A DNA stretch of 6,026 bases from contig PLHN01000169.1 of assembly GCA_003139975.1 (NCBI GenBank), positions 1-6,026 of the forward strand. Reading direction: 5' to 3'. The number at the start of each line of letters is the position of its first letter. Position 1 is the first letter of the stretch. This DNA is from Acidobacteriaceae bacterium (GTDB taxonomy: Bacteria > Acidobacteriota > Terriglobia > Terriglobales > Acidobacteriaceae). The notes beneath the pieces are model-generated. The model ran no database searches. It saw nothing but the letters and a program-made list of their open reading frames with translations, and was not told the origin of the DNA. Of the stretch, positions 1 to 5,478 are shown piece after piece. The position numbers and the translations under genes were made by a program.

Positions 1-96
1 GGGCTCGGGTTTGCTCTGTGCACTGGCTTGCGGCACGGCCATCGTGGCCGCGAGCAGACACACCCCCAAGCTTGCTAAACGACGTTTGTGTTTCAT
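1..96 (-). CDS. N-terminal part of an exported protein, cut by the window edge
   Basis: The first 32 codons of a gene that continues beyond the left edge. The translation starts MKHKRRLASLGVCLLAATMA and continues VPQASAQSKPEP. This is a classic Sec signal peptide: a basic n-region (KHKRR), a hydrophobic core at about residues 7-20, and an Ala-Ser-Ala site that should be cleaved before Gln27. The mature protein is therefore periplasmic or secreted. The frame is too short to be reported as a long ORF but is open to the edge. The ATG is at 96-94, and the bases just upstream on this strand read GATGGGGTGTCT, a weak ribosome-binding site. It diverges from the acyl-CoA synthetase gene. The mature part is almost entirely missing, so no function can be given. 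Confidence 0.75.
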   Translation of the reverse strand, partial: MKHKRRLASLGVCLLAATMAVPQASAQSKPEP

Positions 97-121
97 AGAC
101 ACCCCATCAGGACTTGCAACC

Positions 122-151
122 AGCGTACAGTCAGGGCAGCGATAAGGTCAA
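122..151 (-). promoter_or_regulatory. Possible promoter of the leftward exported-protein gene
   Basis: On the minus strand TTGACC (151-146) is followed after 18 bases by TACGCT (127-122). The -35 matches the sigma-70 consensus at 5 of 6 positions but the -10 at only 3 of 6. Transcription would start near 115 and leave a leader of about 19 bases. It lies in the 136-bp divergent spacer (97-232), in which I see no operator-like dyad. The weak -10 makes this tentative. Confidence 0.3.
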
Positions 152-199
152 AGTGGAGACTCGCCCCAGGATTGCCACCGCGCTCCTGGCCAGAGCTTT

Positions 200-220
200 G
201 TACAATGATCCGGGGAGGAG
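200..220 (+). promoter_or_regulatory. Probable -10 element and ribosome-binding site of the acyl-CoA synthetase gene
   Basis: TACAAT at 201-206 matches the sigma-70 -10 consensus at 5 of 6 positions. GGGGAGGAG at 212-220 is a strong Shine-Dalgarno, about 12 bases before the ATG at 233. Initiation near 213 would give a leader of only about 20 bases. No good -35 sits at the usual distance: the nearest TTGCCA (172-177) is 23 bases away. The same heptamer GTACAAT recurs upstream of thiG. Confidence 0.45.
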
Positions 221-232
221 CGACTGGGTCCA

Positions 233-2005
233 ATGAGCCTTCGCACTCTGAATGACATTTTGTCGAACATGTGCCAGCAGCACCGCGACCGCGTTATGCT
301 GCAGCGGCAAAGTGCGGGCTGGACGCCGATTTCTTCCACCGAACTCTACCGCGACGTCGTAAGCGTGGCTCGCACGCTCGAATCGTGGGGAATTCGCAAA
401 GGCGACCGTGTTGCTATCCTCAGCGAAAACCGCCCCGAGTGGACGATCACCGATTTCGCTGTGCTGTCGATGGGCGCAGTCACGGTTCCCATTTACTCGA
501 CGCAAACCGCGGAGCAAACTTCATTCATTCTTAACGACTCCGGCGCGCGGGTAGTGGCCGTCTCCACCAAAACCCAATTGGAAAAAGTGCTCGCCGTCCG
601 GCAACAGACGCCGGTAGAGCAGATTCTGGTCATGGATGCCGTCGAGAATGCCCACGCAGTCCACATGCAGGAATTGATGTTGCGCGGCCCGGCGAATCCC
701 GATCCCGAATTCGATGCGCGTTCGGCGGCGATTACGCCCGATGACTTGGCCACCATCATCTACACTTCCGGCACTACCGGCACTCCCAAGGGAGCGATGC
801 TGACCCACGGCAACATGGCCTCGAACATCTCGTGCTCGCTGGAAGGGTTCGGCATCGGCGAAAAACAAGAGGTAAGCGTATCGTTCCTTCCGCTCTCGCA
901 CGTCACCGCGCGCCACGTCGATTTCGCGCTGCTCTACCGTGGCGTCGTGCTCGCATATTGCCCTGAAATCACGCGCCTGCCGTATGTACTCCAGGAAGTG
1001 CAACCCGACATCTTTGTCGGCGTGCCGCGCGTCTATGAGAAGGTTCGCCAGCAGGCAATCCTCAAGTCCGCGAGCTTCCCTAAAAATGCAATTTTTCACT
1101 GGGCGCTTAAGAGGGGACAAACGTATCGCGCCGAGATTCTCGATGGCAGGCAACCAACCTCTCTCTCCTGGAAAATCGCCAATCGCTTGGTGTTTTCGAA
1201 AATACGCGCAGCTATGGGAGGCAAGACCGAGGAATTCCTTTCTGGTGGCGCACCGCTGGGACGCGAATTGGCGGAGTGGTTCGCTGACGTCGGCATCCAG
1301 ATCCATGAAGGCTATGGCCTCACCGAGACTTCACCCGTCATTGCCGTAAACACGCCTACAGCCAATAAACTTGGAACAGTCGGCAAACCGCTCGCGAATG
1401 TCGAGGTGCGGGTCGCCGACGATGGCGAGGTGCTCGTGCGCGGTCCTTCGGTTTTCAGGGGCTATTGGAAGCGCCCGGAGGAAACTCGCGAGGCTTTTGT
1501 GGATGGTTGGTTCAAGACCGGCGACATCGGTCACGTAGACGCCGACGGATTCCTTTCGATCACGGACCGCAAGAAAGATCTGATTAAGACTTCCGGCGGC
1601 AAGTTTATTGCGCCCCAGCCGATCGAGAATTCGCTCAAGCTGAATCCGCTGATTGGAACCGTCGTCGTGCTCGGCGACCGGCGCAAGTTCCCTGCCGTCC
1701 TGATCGCGCCACACTTTCCTGTCCTCGAAGATTGGGCCCGGAATAATAAGGTCAGTTTTGGTTCCCGGGAAGAGCTCGTCGCCAACGCGAAGGTGCAGGC
1801 GCTTTACGAAAGCATCGTCGAAGAAGCGAACACGAACCTTGCGCGGTTCGAGAGGCTGAAGCGCGTGGTCGTCATCCCGGAGGAACTCTCGGCCGCCGAC
1901 GGAACCTTGACGCACACATTCAAAGTCCGCCGCCGCGGCATTGAGGCGCGCTACCACAAGCTGATTGATGACATGTACGCGAAGGCGGAAGCCGAGGGAC
2001 GCTGA
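233..2005 (+). CDS. Long-chain fatty acid-CoA ligase (AMP-forming, FadD15-like)
   Basis: It activates fatty acids with ATP to an acyl-adenylate and then to acyl-CoA, for beta-oxidation or lipid synthesis; it probably acts in the cytoplasm or at the inner membrane. The 590 residues span the whole ANL adenylating-enzyme fold and match the usual length of the long-chain acyl-CoA synthetase branch. Visible motifs in order are the P-loop YTSGTTGTPKG (177-187), FLPLSHV (218-224), GYGLTET (360-366), GWFKTGDIG (425-433) and the hinge region DRKKDLIKTSGGKFIAPQ (445-462). The latter, with the insert-rich middle, is typical of long-chain rather than acetate- or medium-chain enzymes. LTHTFKVRRRGIE near the C-terminus probably holds the catalytic lysine (Lys564, inferred). 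The start is supported by the purine-rich site at 212-220. No beta-oxidation genes are adjacent, so chain-length preference and role stay open. No terminator is evident before thiG. Confidence 0.92.
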   Translation: MSLRTLNDILSNMCQQHRDRVMLQRQSAGWTPISSTELYRDVVSVARTLESWGIRKGDRVAILSENRPEWTITDFAVLSMGAVTVPIYSTQTAEQTSFILNDSGARVVAVSTKTQLEKVLAVRQQTPVEQILVMDAVENAHAVHMQELMLRGPANPDPEFDARSAAITPDDLATIIYTSGTTGTPKGAMLTHGNMASNISCSLEGFGIGEKQEVSVSFLPLSHVTARHVDFALLYRGVVLAYCPEITRLPYVLQEVQPDIFVGVPRVYEKVRQQAILKSASFPKNAIFHWALKRGQTYRAEILDGRQPTSLSWKIANRLVFSKIRAAMGGKTEEFLSGGAPLGRELAEWFADVGIQIHEGYGLTETSPVIAVNTPTANKLGTVGKPLANVEVRVADDGEVLVRGPSVFRGYWKRPEETREAFVDGWFKTGDIGHVDADGFLSITDRKKDLIKTSGGKFIAPQPIENSLKLNPLIGTVVVLGDRRKFPAVLIAPHFPVLEDWARNNKVSFGSREELVANAKVQALYESIVEEANTNLARFERLKRVVVIPEELSAADGTLTHTFKVRRRGIEARYHKLIDDMYAKAEAEGR

Positions 2006-2058
2006 GTTGTTCGCGCTAATCCGCCCTGAAATGCCTGCACCGCATGCCGTCCACGCCG

Positions 2059-2064
2059 TACAAT
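2059..2064 (+). promoter_or_regulatory. -10-like element placed for a leaderless thiG transcript
   Basis: TACAAT, 5 of 6 matches to the sigma-70 -10 consensus, ends eight bases before the thiG ATG at 2072. The normal distance from -10 to start site would put the first transcribed base at 2071-2072, on the start codon itself. The intervening bases AAAGACC contain no Shine-Dalgarno. No convincing -35 is seen; CTGCAC at 2035-2040 is poor. Both the lack of a ribosome-binding site and the spacing fit leaderless expression. Confidence 0.5.
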
Positions 2065-2071
2065 AAAGACC

Positions 2072-2845
2072 ATGACGGACTCATTCATCCTCGCAGGCAA
2101 GCAATTTCAGTCCCGTCTGATTGTGGGGACTGGTAAATACAGGTCGTTTCAGGAAACCGCGCGCGCGCTCGAAGCGAGCGGCGCCGACATGGTTACCGTG
2201 GCCGTGCGCCGCGTAAATCTCGACCGGAGCAAGGAATCTCTCCTCGATTACATTGACCCGAAAAAATACTTCCTTCTCCCGAACACAGCCGGCTGTTACA
2301 CTGCCGACGAGACCATCCGCACGGCACGCCTCGCGCGCGAGGCCGGTCTGTCGGACTGGATCAAGCTGGAAGTTATCGGCGATCAAGCCACGCTGTATCC
2401 CGATGTCCAAGCCACACTCGAAGCGACGCGCATCCTCGTGAAAGAAGGTTTCACCGTGCTGGCTTATACCTCCGACGATATCGTGGTCGCGAAACGCCTC
2501 GTCGATGCGGGAGCCTCTGCAGTCATGCCTCTGGGCGCGCCCATCGGCAGCGGGCTCGGCATTCAGAACGCCGCGAACCTGCGAATTCTCCGCGAGATGA
2601 TCACCGGCGTTCCGTTGATCGTGGACGCGGGCGTCGGCACAGCATCCGACGCAGCCATTGCGATGGAGCTCGGCTACGACGCCGTGTTGATGAACACCGG
2701 AATCGCCGGGGCCCAGGAACCGGTGCTCATGGCAGAGGCAATGAAGCAAGCCGTACAGGCCGGTCGAAAGGCATATCTAGCCGGACGCATGCCGCGCAAG
2801 CTTTATGCCACCGCCAGTTCTCCGCTCGAAGGCGTAGTGCGGTAA
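2072..2845 (+). CDS. thiG: Thiazole synthase ThiG
   Basis: ThiG forms the thiazole phosphate moiety of thiamine from 1-deoxy-D-xylulose 5-phosphate, dehydroglycine and the sulfur carried by ThiS thiocarboxylate, in the cytoplasm. The 257 residues match the family length and form one TIM-barrel. The N-terminal part has [12 protein letters not shown] (15-26). WIKLEVIGD (96-104) carries Lys98, the expected Schiff-base lysine, and Glu100. [10 protein letters not shown] (152-161) and [11 protein letters not shown] (184-194, with Asp185) are the phosphate-binding and catalytic loops. The Lys/Glu/Asp trio corresponds by motif to the B. subtilis catalytic set, so the enzyme should be active. No thiS, thiH/thiO, thiE or thiF lies beside it, which is unusual for a gene often found in thi operons, and the 66-bp upstream gap has no room for a TPP riboswitch. 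The start fits the family N-terminus despite the missing Shine-Dalgarno. Confidence 0.96.
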   Translation: MTDSFILAGKQFQSRLIVGTGKYRSFQETARALEASGADMVTVAVRRVNLDRSKESLLDYIDPKKYFLLPNTAGCYTADETIRTARLAREAGLSDWIKLEVIGDQATLYPDVQATLEATRILVKEGFTVLAYTSDDIVVAKRLVDAGASAVMPLGAPIGSGLGIQNAANLRILREMITGVPLIVDAGVGTASDAAIAMELGYDAVLMNTGIAGAQEPVLMAEAMKQAVQAGRKAYLAGRMPRKLYATASSPLEGVVR

Positions 2846-2890
2846 GTAGCAAACGAGAAAAACCGGAGCGGCGACTGCTAGGCAGGTTCT

Positions 2891-2967
2891 GATTAAGCTT
2901 CTCCGATTTCCCCCGTGCGCCTCTGTGAACTCCGTGGTTAGCGCTTTTTGCCCGTACTTAATCGGAG
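2891..2967. repeat. Short inverted repeats framing the CACGGAG-type repeat
   Basis: The right arm CTTAATCGGAG (2957-2967) is complementary to two separate pieces on the left: GATTAAG (2891-2897) pairs with CTTAATC (2957-2963), and CTCCGATT (2901-2908) pairs with AATCGGAG (2960-2967). The two pairings share right-arm bases and cannot form together. They bracket the repeat at 2910-2949. The arms are only 7 and 8 bp, so chance is possible, but the position around a repeat resembles the edges of an inserted element. Confidence 0.4.
2910..2949 (-). repeat. Degenerate CACGGAG-type intergenic repeat
   Basis: Read on the minus strand there are three related heptamers: CACGGAG (2936-2930), CACAGAG (2927-2921) and CACGGGG (2917-2911), spaced 9-10 bases apart and preceded by AAAAAGCGCTAAC. 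A fourth TCCGTGG on the plus strand at 2970-2976 repeats 2931-2937. From memory, sequences of the form ACCACGGAGTTCACAGAGG are scattered through intergenic regions of many Acidobacteria and some other soil and sediment bacteria and give rise to spurious short ORFs. Only one copy lies in this window, so its dispersed nature is not shown here. Confidence 0.5.
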
Positions 2968-2990
2968 TTTCCGTGGACCACAAAAGATGA

Positions 2991-3011
2991 GGGCGGCCAC
3001 TCGGGCCGCCC
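2991..3011 (-). terminator. GC-rich hairpin, probable terminator of the small secreted protein gene
   Basis: GGGCGGCC (2991-2998) and GGCCGCCC (3004-3011) form a perfect 8-bp stem with a 5-base loop. Leftward, the stem begins 26 bases past the stop codon at 3038 and is followed by TCATCTTTTG, an imperfect U-tract. Rightward it is followed by ATTCTT and lies about 146 bases past the thiG stop, so it could also end thiG transcripts less efficiently. Direction is inferred from the tail and from the distance. Confidence 0.6.
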
Positions 3012-3037
3012 ATTCTTAGCCCTCACCACATTGTCGC

Positions 3038-3358
3038 CTACAGCATCTTCAGACTATCCACATGGATCTTGTCTCCGTCGATGTGTCCGGTGACGGCCAC
3101 GTGATGGCCTTCATGCCCCTTGATGGCGTCGGGGTTGTCGATCTGCAGGACTTTCTGGTCGCTGTCCGTTACGACGACGGCAGGCGATCCGGCTGCGATG
3201 CACTTCTTCGCACAATCCTCCATGCCGGCATGGGCGCCCTTTGCGCCGCATTTAGCGTCTGTAATCCAGCCATTCACGGTTTGGGCATCGCCAGCCATAG
3301 CCAACGAGGCCGTCAAAATCAAAGCAACGGCAAACAGCAAGCAAACGGTTTTACGCAT
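3038..3358 (-). CDS. Small secreted Cys/His-rich protein, DUF5818-like
   Basis: A 106-residue protein with a clear signal peptide: MRKT, a hydrophobic core at about 5-20, and Ala-Met-Ala before Gly23, so it is exported or periplasmic. The mature 84 residues begin with a GWITDAKCGAKGAH segment (30-43), followed by EDCAKKC (47-53), a short beta-rich middle (VVVTDSDQKVLQIDNPDA) and a C-terminal GHEGHHVAVTGHIDGDKIHV (81-100). The last part looks like an OB-fold strand pair. Cys37, Cys49 and Cys53, with a cluster of histidines (82, 85, 86, 92, 99), suggest metal binding or disulfides, but this is inference. I recall similar secreted domains (DUF5818) as frequent in Acidobacteria; no function is known to me. 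The start is fixed by a strong GAGGAGGA at 3370-3363. It seems to be transcribed alone. Confidence 0.8.
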   Translation of the reverse strand: MRKTVCLLFAVALILTASLAMAGDAQTVNGWITDAKCGAKGAHAGMEDCAKKCIAAGSPAVVVTDSDQKVLQIDNPDAIKGHEGHHVAVTGHIDGDKIHVDSLKML

Positions 3359-3362
3359 TTTG

Positions 3363-3405
3363 TCCTCCTCAGATTAGCCCCCATACACTTGAGTGAACTG
3401 TATCA
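3363..3405 (-). promoter_or_regulatory. Candidate extended -10 promoter and strong ribosome-binding site of the small secreted protein gene
   Basis: On the minus strand TGATACAGT (3405-3397) has the TGn extension followed by a -10 with 4 of 6 matches; transcription would start near 3390 and give a leader of about 32 bases. GAGGAGGA (3370-3363) is four bases before the ATG. No -35 is evident at 16-18 bases. The ribosome-binding site is firm, the promoter tentative. Confidence 0.4.
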
Positions 3406-3478
3406 CGGGAACGAGGACGGCTGCATCCACACGGAGAGCGAAACGATGAGCGGTTGATCGAAGCCGACGCTCCAGGAG

Positions 3479-3967
3479 TTAGGGTTTGTCTTTTCTGGCT
3501 CGGCCAGTCGGTGGTTTTGGCGGAGCCTCGGGCGTAACGAACACAACCTCGCCCTTCCGCGAGTAATGCAGTTGCTCGCGGGCTTCTTTTTCAATCGCCG
3601 CAGGATTTGACTTTAGCTGCTTGATTCGATCCGCGTTGAGCGCGTTTTCCTTCTGTAGCCGGTCCACCTCCGCCTGCAACGCCATCATCTCGGCACGCTT
3701 CTGACGATAGACGACCATCCCGTTGGCGCCGAAAATGGCATGTACCAGAATTCCGACAATCAACAAAGCCGCAGCCGCCGTTCCCACCACACGCCACTCG
3801 CGCGCCAGCCACGACCAACCCGGCCGCGTCCGCTCAACCCACTTTGCCGCCATGGCTTCGGCCCGCGGCGCTTGCTCCATCACCGCACGCAGCCCGTCCT
3901 CAGGACGCACTAGAATCCGTGCCCGCGACTGCGGCCCGAGCCCGAGTTGTCCTAGTCGAAGATCCAT
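3479..3967 (-). CDS. FtsB/DivIC-type septum formation initiator protein
   Basis: A bitopic inner-membrane division protein, expected to act with FtsL and FtsQ/DivIB in the divisome. Order of parts: a basic N-terminal segment (1-59), one membrane span (about 61-79), a coiled coil (about 86-119, with LQAEVDRLQKENALNADRI), the family hallmark NPAAIEKEAREQLHYSRKGEVVFV (121-144), and a Pro/Lys-rich tail (PEAPPKPPTGRARKDKP). The hallmark places the protein firmly in the family. At 162 residues it is long compared with about 100 for E. coli FtsB, mostly because of the N-terminal extension. The ATG at 3967 lies inside the end of the upstream mutase gene (16-bp overlap, different frame) and has no clear Shine-Dalgarno. 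GTG29 or ATG30 (3880) is a possible shorter start, with GAGGACGGG upstream at a long distance. FtsB versus DivIC naming cannot be settled from sequence alone. Confidence 0.85.
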   Translation of the reverse strand: MDLRLGQLGLGPQSRARILVRPEDGLRAVMEQAPRAEAMAAKWVERTRPGWSWLAREWRVVGTAAAALLIVGILVHAIFGANGMVVYRQKRAEMMALQAEVDRLQKENALNADRIKQLKSNPAAIEKEAREQLHYSRKGEVVFVTPEAPPKPPTGRARKDKP

Positions 3968-5355
3968 GCTTTGGCTGCCGTGCTCAACTTTGTCAGGTCT
4001 TCCCTGCTGCGCGCTTCACTGTACACGCGCACCACCGGCTCCGTGCCCGAAAGCCGGTAACACACCCACGATCCGTCCGCCAGGACAAGCTTCAGCCCGT
4101 CCGTCCGCACCACCCTGGCAACTTTGCTGCCACAAAACCCGGATGGATCACCACGTAACTTCTCAGTAAACTTCCCTTTCACTTCCGCCGTCAAGCGGAA
4201 GTTCTCCCGAAGCGGATAGAAGGAACCAACTTTGGCAAATATGCCTTCGAGTTGTTTGCCCAGAGACGCACCGCGCCGCGCCACCATCTCGCAGCACAGC
4301 AAGCCTGCAAGCACGCCGTCCTTCTCAGGAACGTGCTTGCGAATGGACAAACCCGCGCTCTCTTCGCCGCCAATCAGAATCTTGTCCTGCTTGATCAGTT
4401 CGCCGATGTATTTGAAACCTACCGGCGTTTCATAAAGCTCGATTTTGTGCTTCTCGGCCAGCGCATTAATAAGGTTAGTCGTAGCCACCGACTTTCCCAC
4501 ACCGTTCTTCCACCCACGCGTTTCGACCAGATAATCGAAAAGCAGCGCAATGATGTAATTGGGCTGCATAAACGTTCCATCTTCATCCACGATGCCGAAG
4601 CGATCCGCGTCCCCATCGGTCGCAATGCCAACTCCCGCGCCGGTTTCGCGCATCTTCTTGCGCAGGTCGTCAAGCAAATGATCGTCGGGCTCGGGCGCGT
4701 GTCCGCCGAAAAGCACGTCACGATAATCATGCACGGTAGCCACCGGGACGCCTGCTTCCTGGAGCAGGGAGTCGGAATATCCGCGAGCCGAGCCCCACAT
4801 GGGGTCAAAAGCGATCTTCACGCCGGATTTCCTGATGACGTCGAGATCGACGGTCTCGCGCAAGCGCGAAAGGTACATGCGGCGAGGATCAATGGACTGA
4901 GTGTCTGCCTTCGCCGCGCGCGGCGCTTGCGGGTCCTGATCGCAGGCCACAATCTCCGATTCGATCGCCTTTGTCACCTCCGGCAATGCAGGGGCTCCAT
5001 CGGGAGTCGAGAACTTGATGCCGTTGTACTCCGGAGGATTGTGCGAGGCCGTAAAGTTGATGGCTCCGTCGGCCTTCGACTGAATCACGGCATAGGAAAT
5101 GGTCGGAGTCGGCGCAGGCTCCGCGATCAGGAGCGGCGTGATCGCGTAGCTCGACAGAATATCGGCCGCTGTCGTGCAGAAAGTCTCTCCCAGAAACCGC
5201 GGATCCCGGCCAACGATCACCTTGGCTCCGCTGGCCTTCTGCGAACATACGTACCTGGCAATTCCGTGTACCGCGCGGCGTACATTGGCGAACGTGAATT
5301 CCTCGGCCACCACTGCTCGCCATCCTGAAGTACCAAACTTGATTTGCGTCATCAT
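3952..5355 (-). CDS. Phosphoglucomutase/phosphomannomutase family protein (alpha-D-phosphohexomutase)
   Basis: It interconverts 1- and 6-phosphates of glucose or mannose through a phosphoserine, supplying sugar nucleotides for glycogen, polysaccharide or envelope glycans in the cytoplasm. All four domain signatures are present in 467 residues, a normal family length: GTSGWRAV near the N-terminus (8-15); TASHNPPEYNGIKF with active-site Ser104 (102-115); the metal loop DGDADR (247-252); the sugar-binding loop GGEESAG (329-335); and the phosphate-binding loop RLSGTEP (434-440). TASHNPPEYNG looks more like phosphoglucomutase/phosphomannomutase than phosphoglucosamine mutase (GlmM). GGEESAG has Ala where Gly is commonest. 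Two consecutive ATGs (5355 and 5352) are possible starts; GAGGT at 5365-5361 is 5 bases before the first and 8 before the second. The gene probably heads a two-gene unit with the septum protein. Glucose versus mannose preference is not decidable here. Confidence 0.92.
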   Translation of the reverse strand: MMTQIKFGTSGWRAVVAEEFTFANVRRAVHGIARYVCSQKASGAKVIVGRDPRFLGETFCTTAADILSSYAITPLLIAEPAPTPTISYAVIQSKADGAINFTASHNPPEYNGIKFSTPDGAPALPEVTKAIESEIVACDQDPQAPRAAKADTQSIDPRRMYLSRLRETVDLDVIRKSGVKIAFDPMWGSARGYSDSLLQEAGVPVATVHDYRDVLFGGHAPEPDDHLLDDLRKKMRETGAGVGIATDGDADRFGIVDEDGTFMQPNYIIALLFDYLVETRGWKNGVGKSVATTNLINALAEKHKIELYETPVGFKYIGELIKQDKILIGGEESAGLSIRKHVPEKDGVLAGLLCCEMVARRGASLGKQLEGIFAKVGSFYPLRENFRLTAEVKGKFTEKLRGDPSGFCGSKVARVVRTDGLKLVLADGSWVCYRLSGTEPVVRVYSEARSREDLTKLSTAAKAWIFD

Positions 5356-5360
5356 TGCGG

Positions 5361-5384
5361 ACCTCGTATGAATGTCGGACTATA
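5361..5384 (-). promoter_or_regulatory. Probable -10 and ribosome-binding site of the phosphohexomutase gene
   Basis: On the minus strand TATAGT (5384-5379) matches the -10 consensus at 5 of 6 positions. Transcription would start near 5372, leaving a leader of about 17 bases that contains GAGGT (5365-5361). No good -35 is found at 16-18 bases; the sequence there reads about GGATGA. Confidence 0.45.
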
Positions 5385-5412
5385 GGTTGCACGTTGGGCT
5401 TTCATCCGGCGT

Positions 5413-5437
5413 GCCTTCAGGAGTAAAGTCTGAAGGC
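5413..5437. repeat. REP-like palindrome in the divergent spacer
   Basis: GCCTTCAG (5413-5420) and CTGAAGGC (5430-5437) form a perfect 8-bp stem with a 9-base loop, GAGTAAAGT. It lies in the 123-bp spacer between the divergent mutase and cutA genes, upstream of the probable mutase -10. From memory, CTTCAGG...CTGAAG palindromes next to TTTCATCCGGCG-like sequence are dispersed between genes in Acidobacteria. The stem is seen; the repeat status is recall, since only one copy is present here. It is not a typical terminator, because neither flanking gene is transcribed towards it. Confidence 0.5.
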
Positions 5438-5442
5438 AAAAG

Positions 5443-5469
5443 AAGCGTCGGCAGATCGCTGCAACGCTT
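5443..5469 (+). other. Two-part hairpin just upstream of cutA
   Basis: AAGCGT (5443-5448) pairs with ACGCTT (5464-5469), and inside it GCAG (5451-5454) pairs with CTGC (5459-5462) around an ATCG loop; a small CG/A internal loop separates the two stems. The structure ends nine bases before the cutA ATG. It could be an operator dyad, a 5'-leader hairpin, or part of the adjacent repeat. No Shine-Dalgarno lies between it and the start codon. Confidence 0.4.
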
Positions 5470-5478
5470 GATTCTATT

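Noticed and set aside
521..1306. Minus-strand open frame of 261 codons opposite the acyl-CoA synthetase gene
   Set aside because: Antisense shadow of a complete, motif-bearing enzyme; low-complexity composition and no family resemblance.
2006..2071. TPP riboswitch before thiG
   Set aside because: The gap is only 66 bp, has no CUGAGA-type core, and the probable promoter lies within 15 bases of the ATG.
2081..2749. Minus-strand open frame of 222 codons opposite thiG
   Set aside because: Shadow of thiG with a Cys/His/Arg-rich, domain-less translation.
2777..3013. Minus-strand frame of 78 codons across the thiG 3' end and the spacer
   Set aside because: Its middle (LTTEFTEAHGG) is just the translation of the CACGGAG-type repeat, a known source of spurious ORFs; it also overlaps the thiG end and the hairpin.
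3403..3594. Minus-strand frame of 63 codons overlapping the end of the septum protein gene
   Set aside because: No family resemblance; it is out of frame with the clear FtsB/DivIC gene and runs into the promoter region of the next gene.
4252..5328. Long plus-strand open frame of 358 codons opposite the phosphohexomutase gene
   Set aside because: It lies wholly antisense to a gene with all expected family motifs; its translation is Arg/His-rich with no recognisable domain. Such frames are common opposite GC-rich genes.
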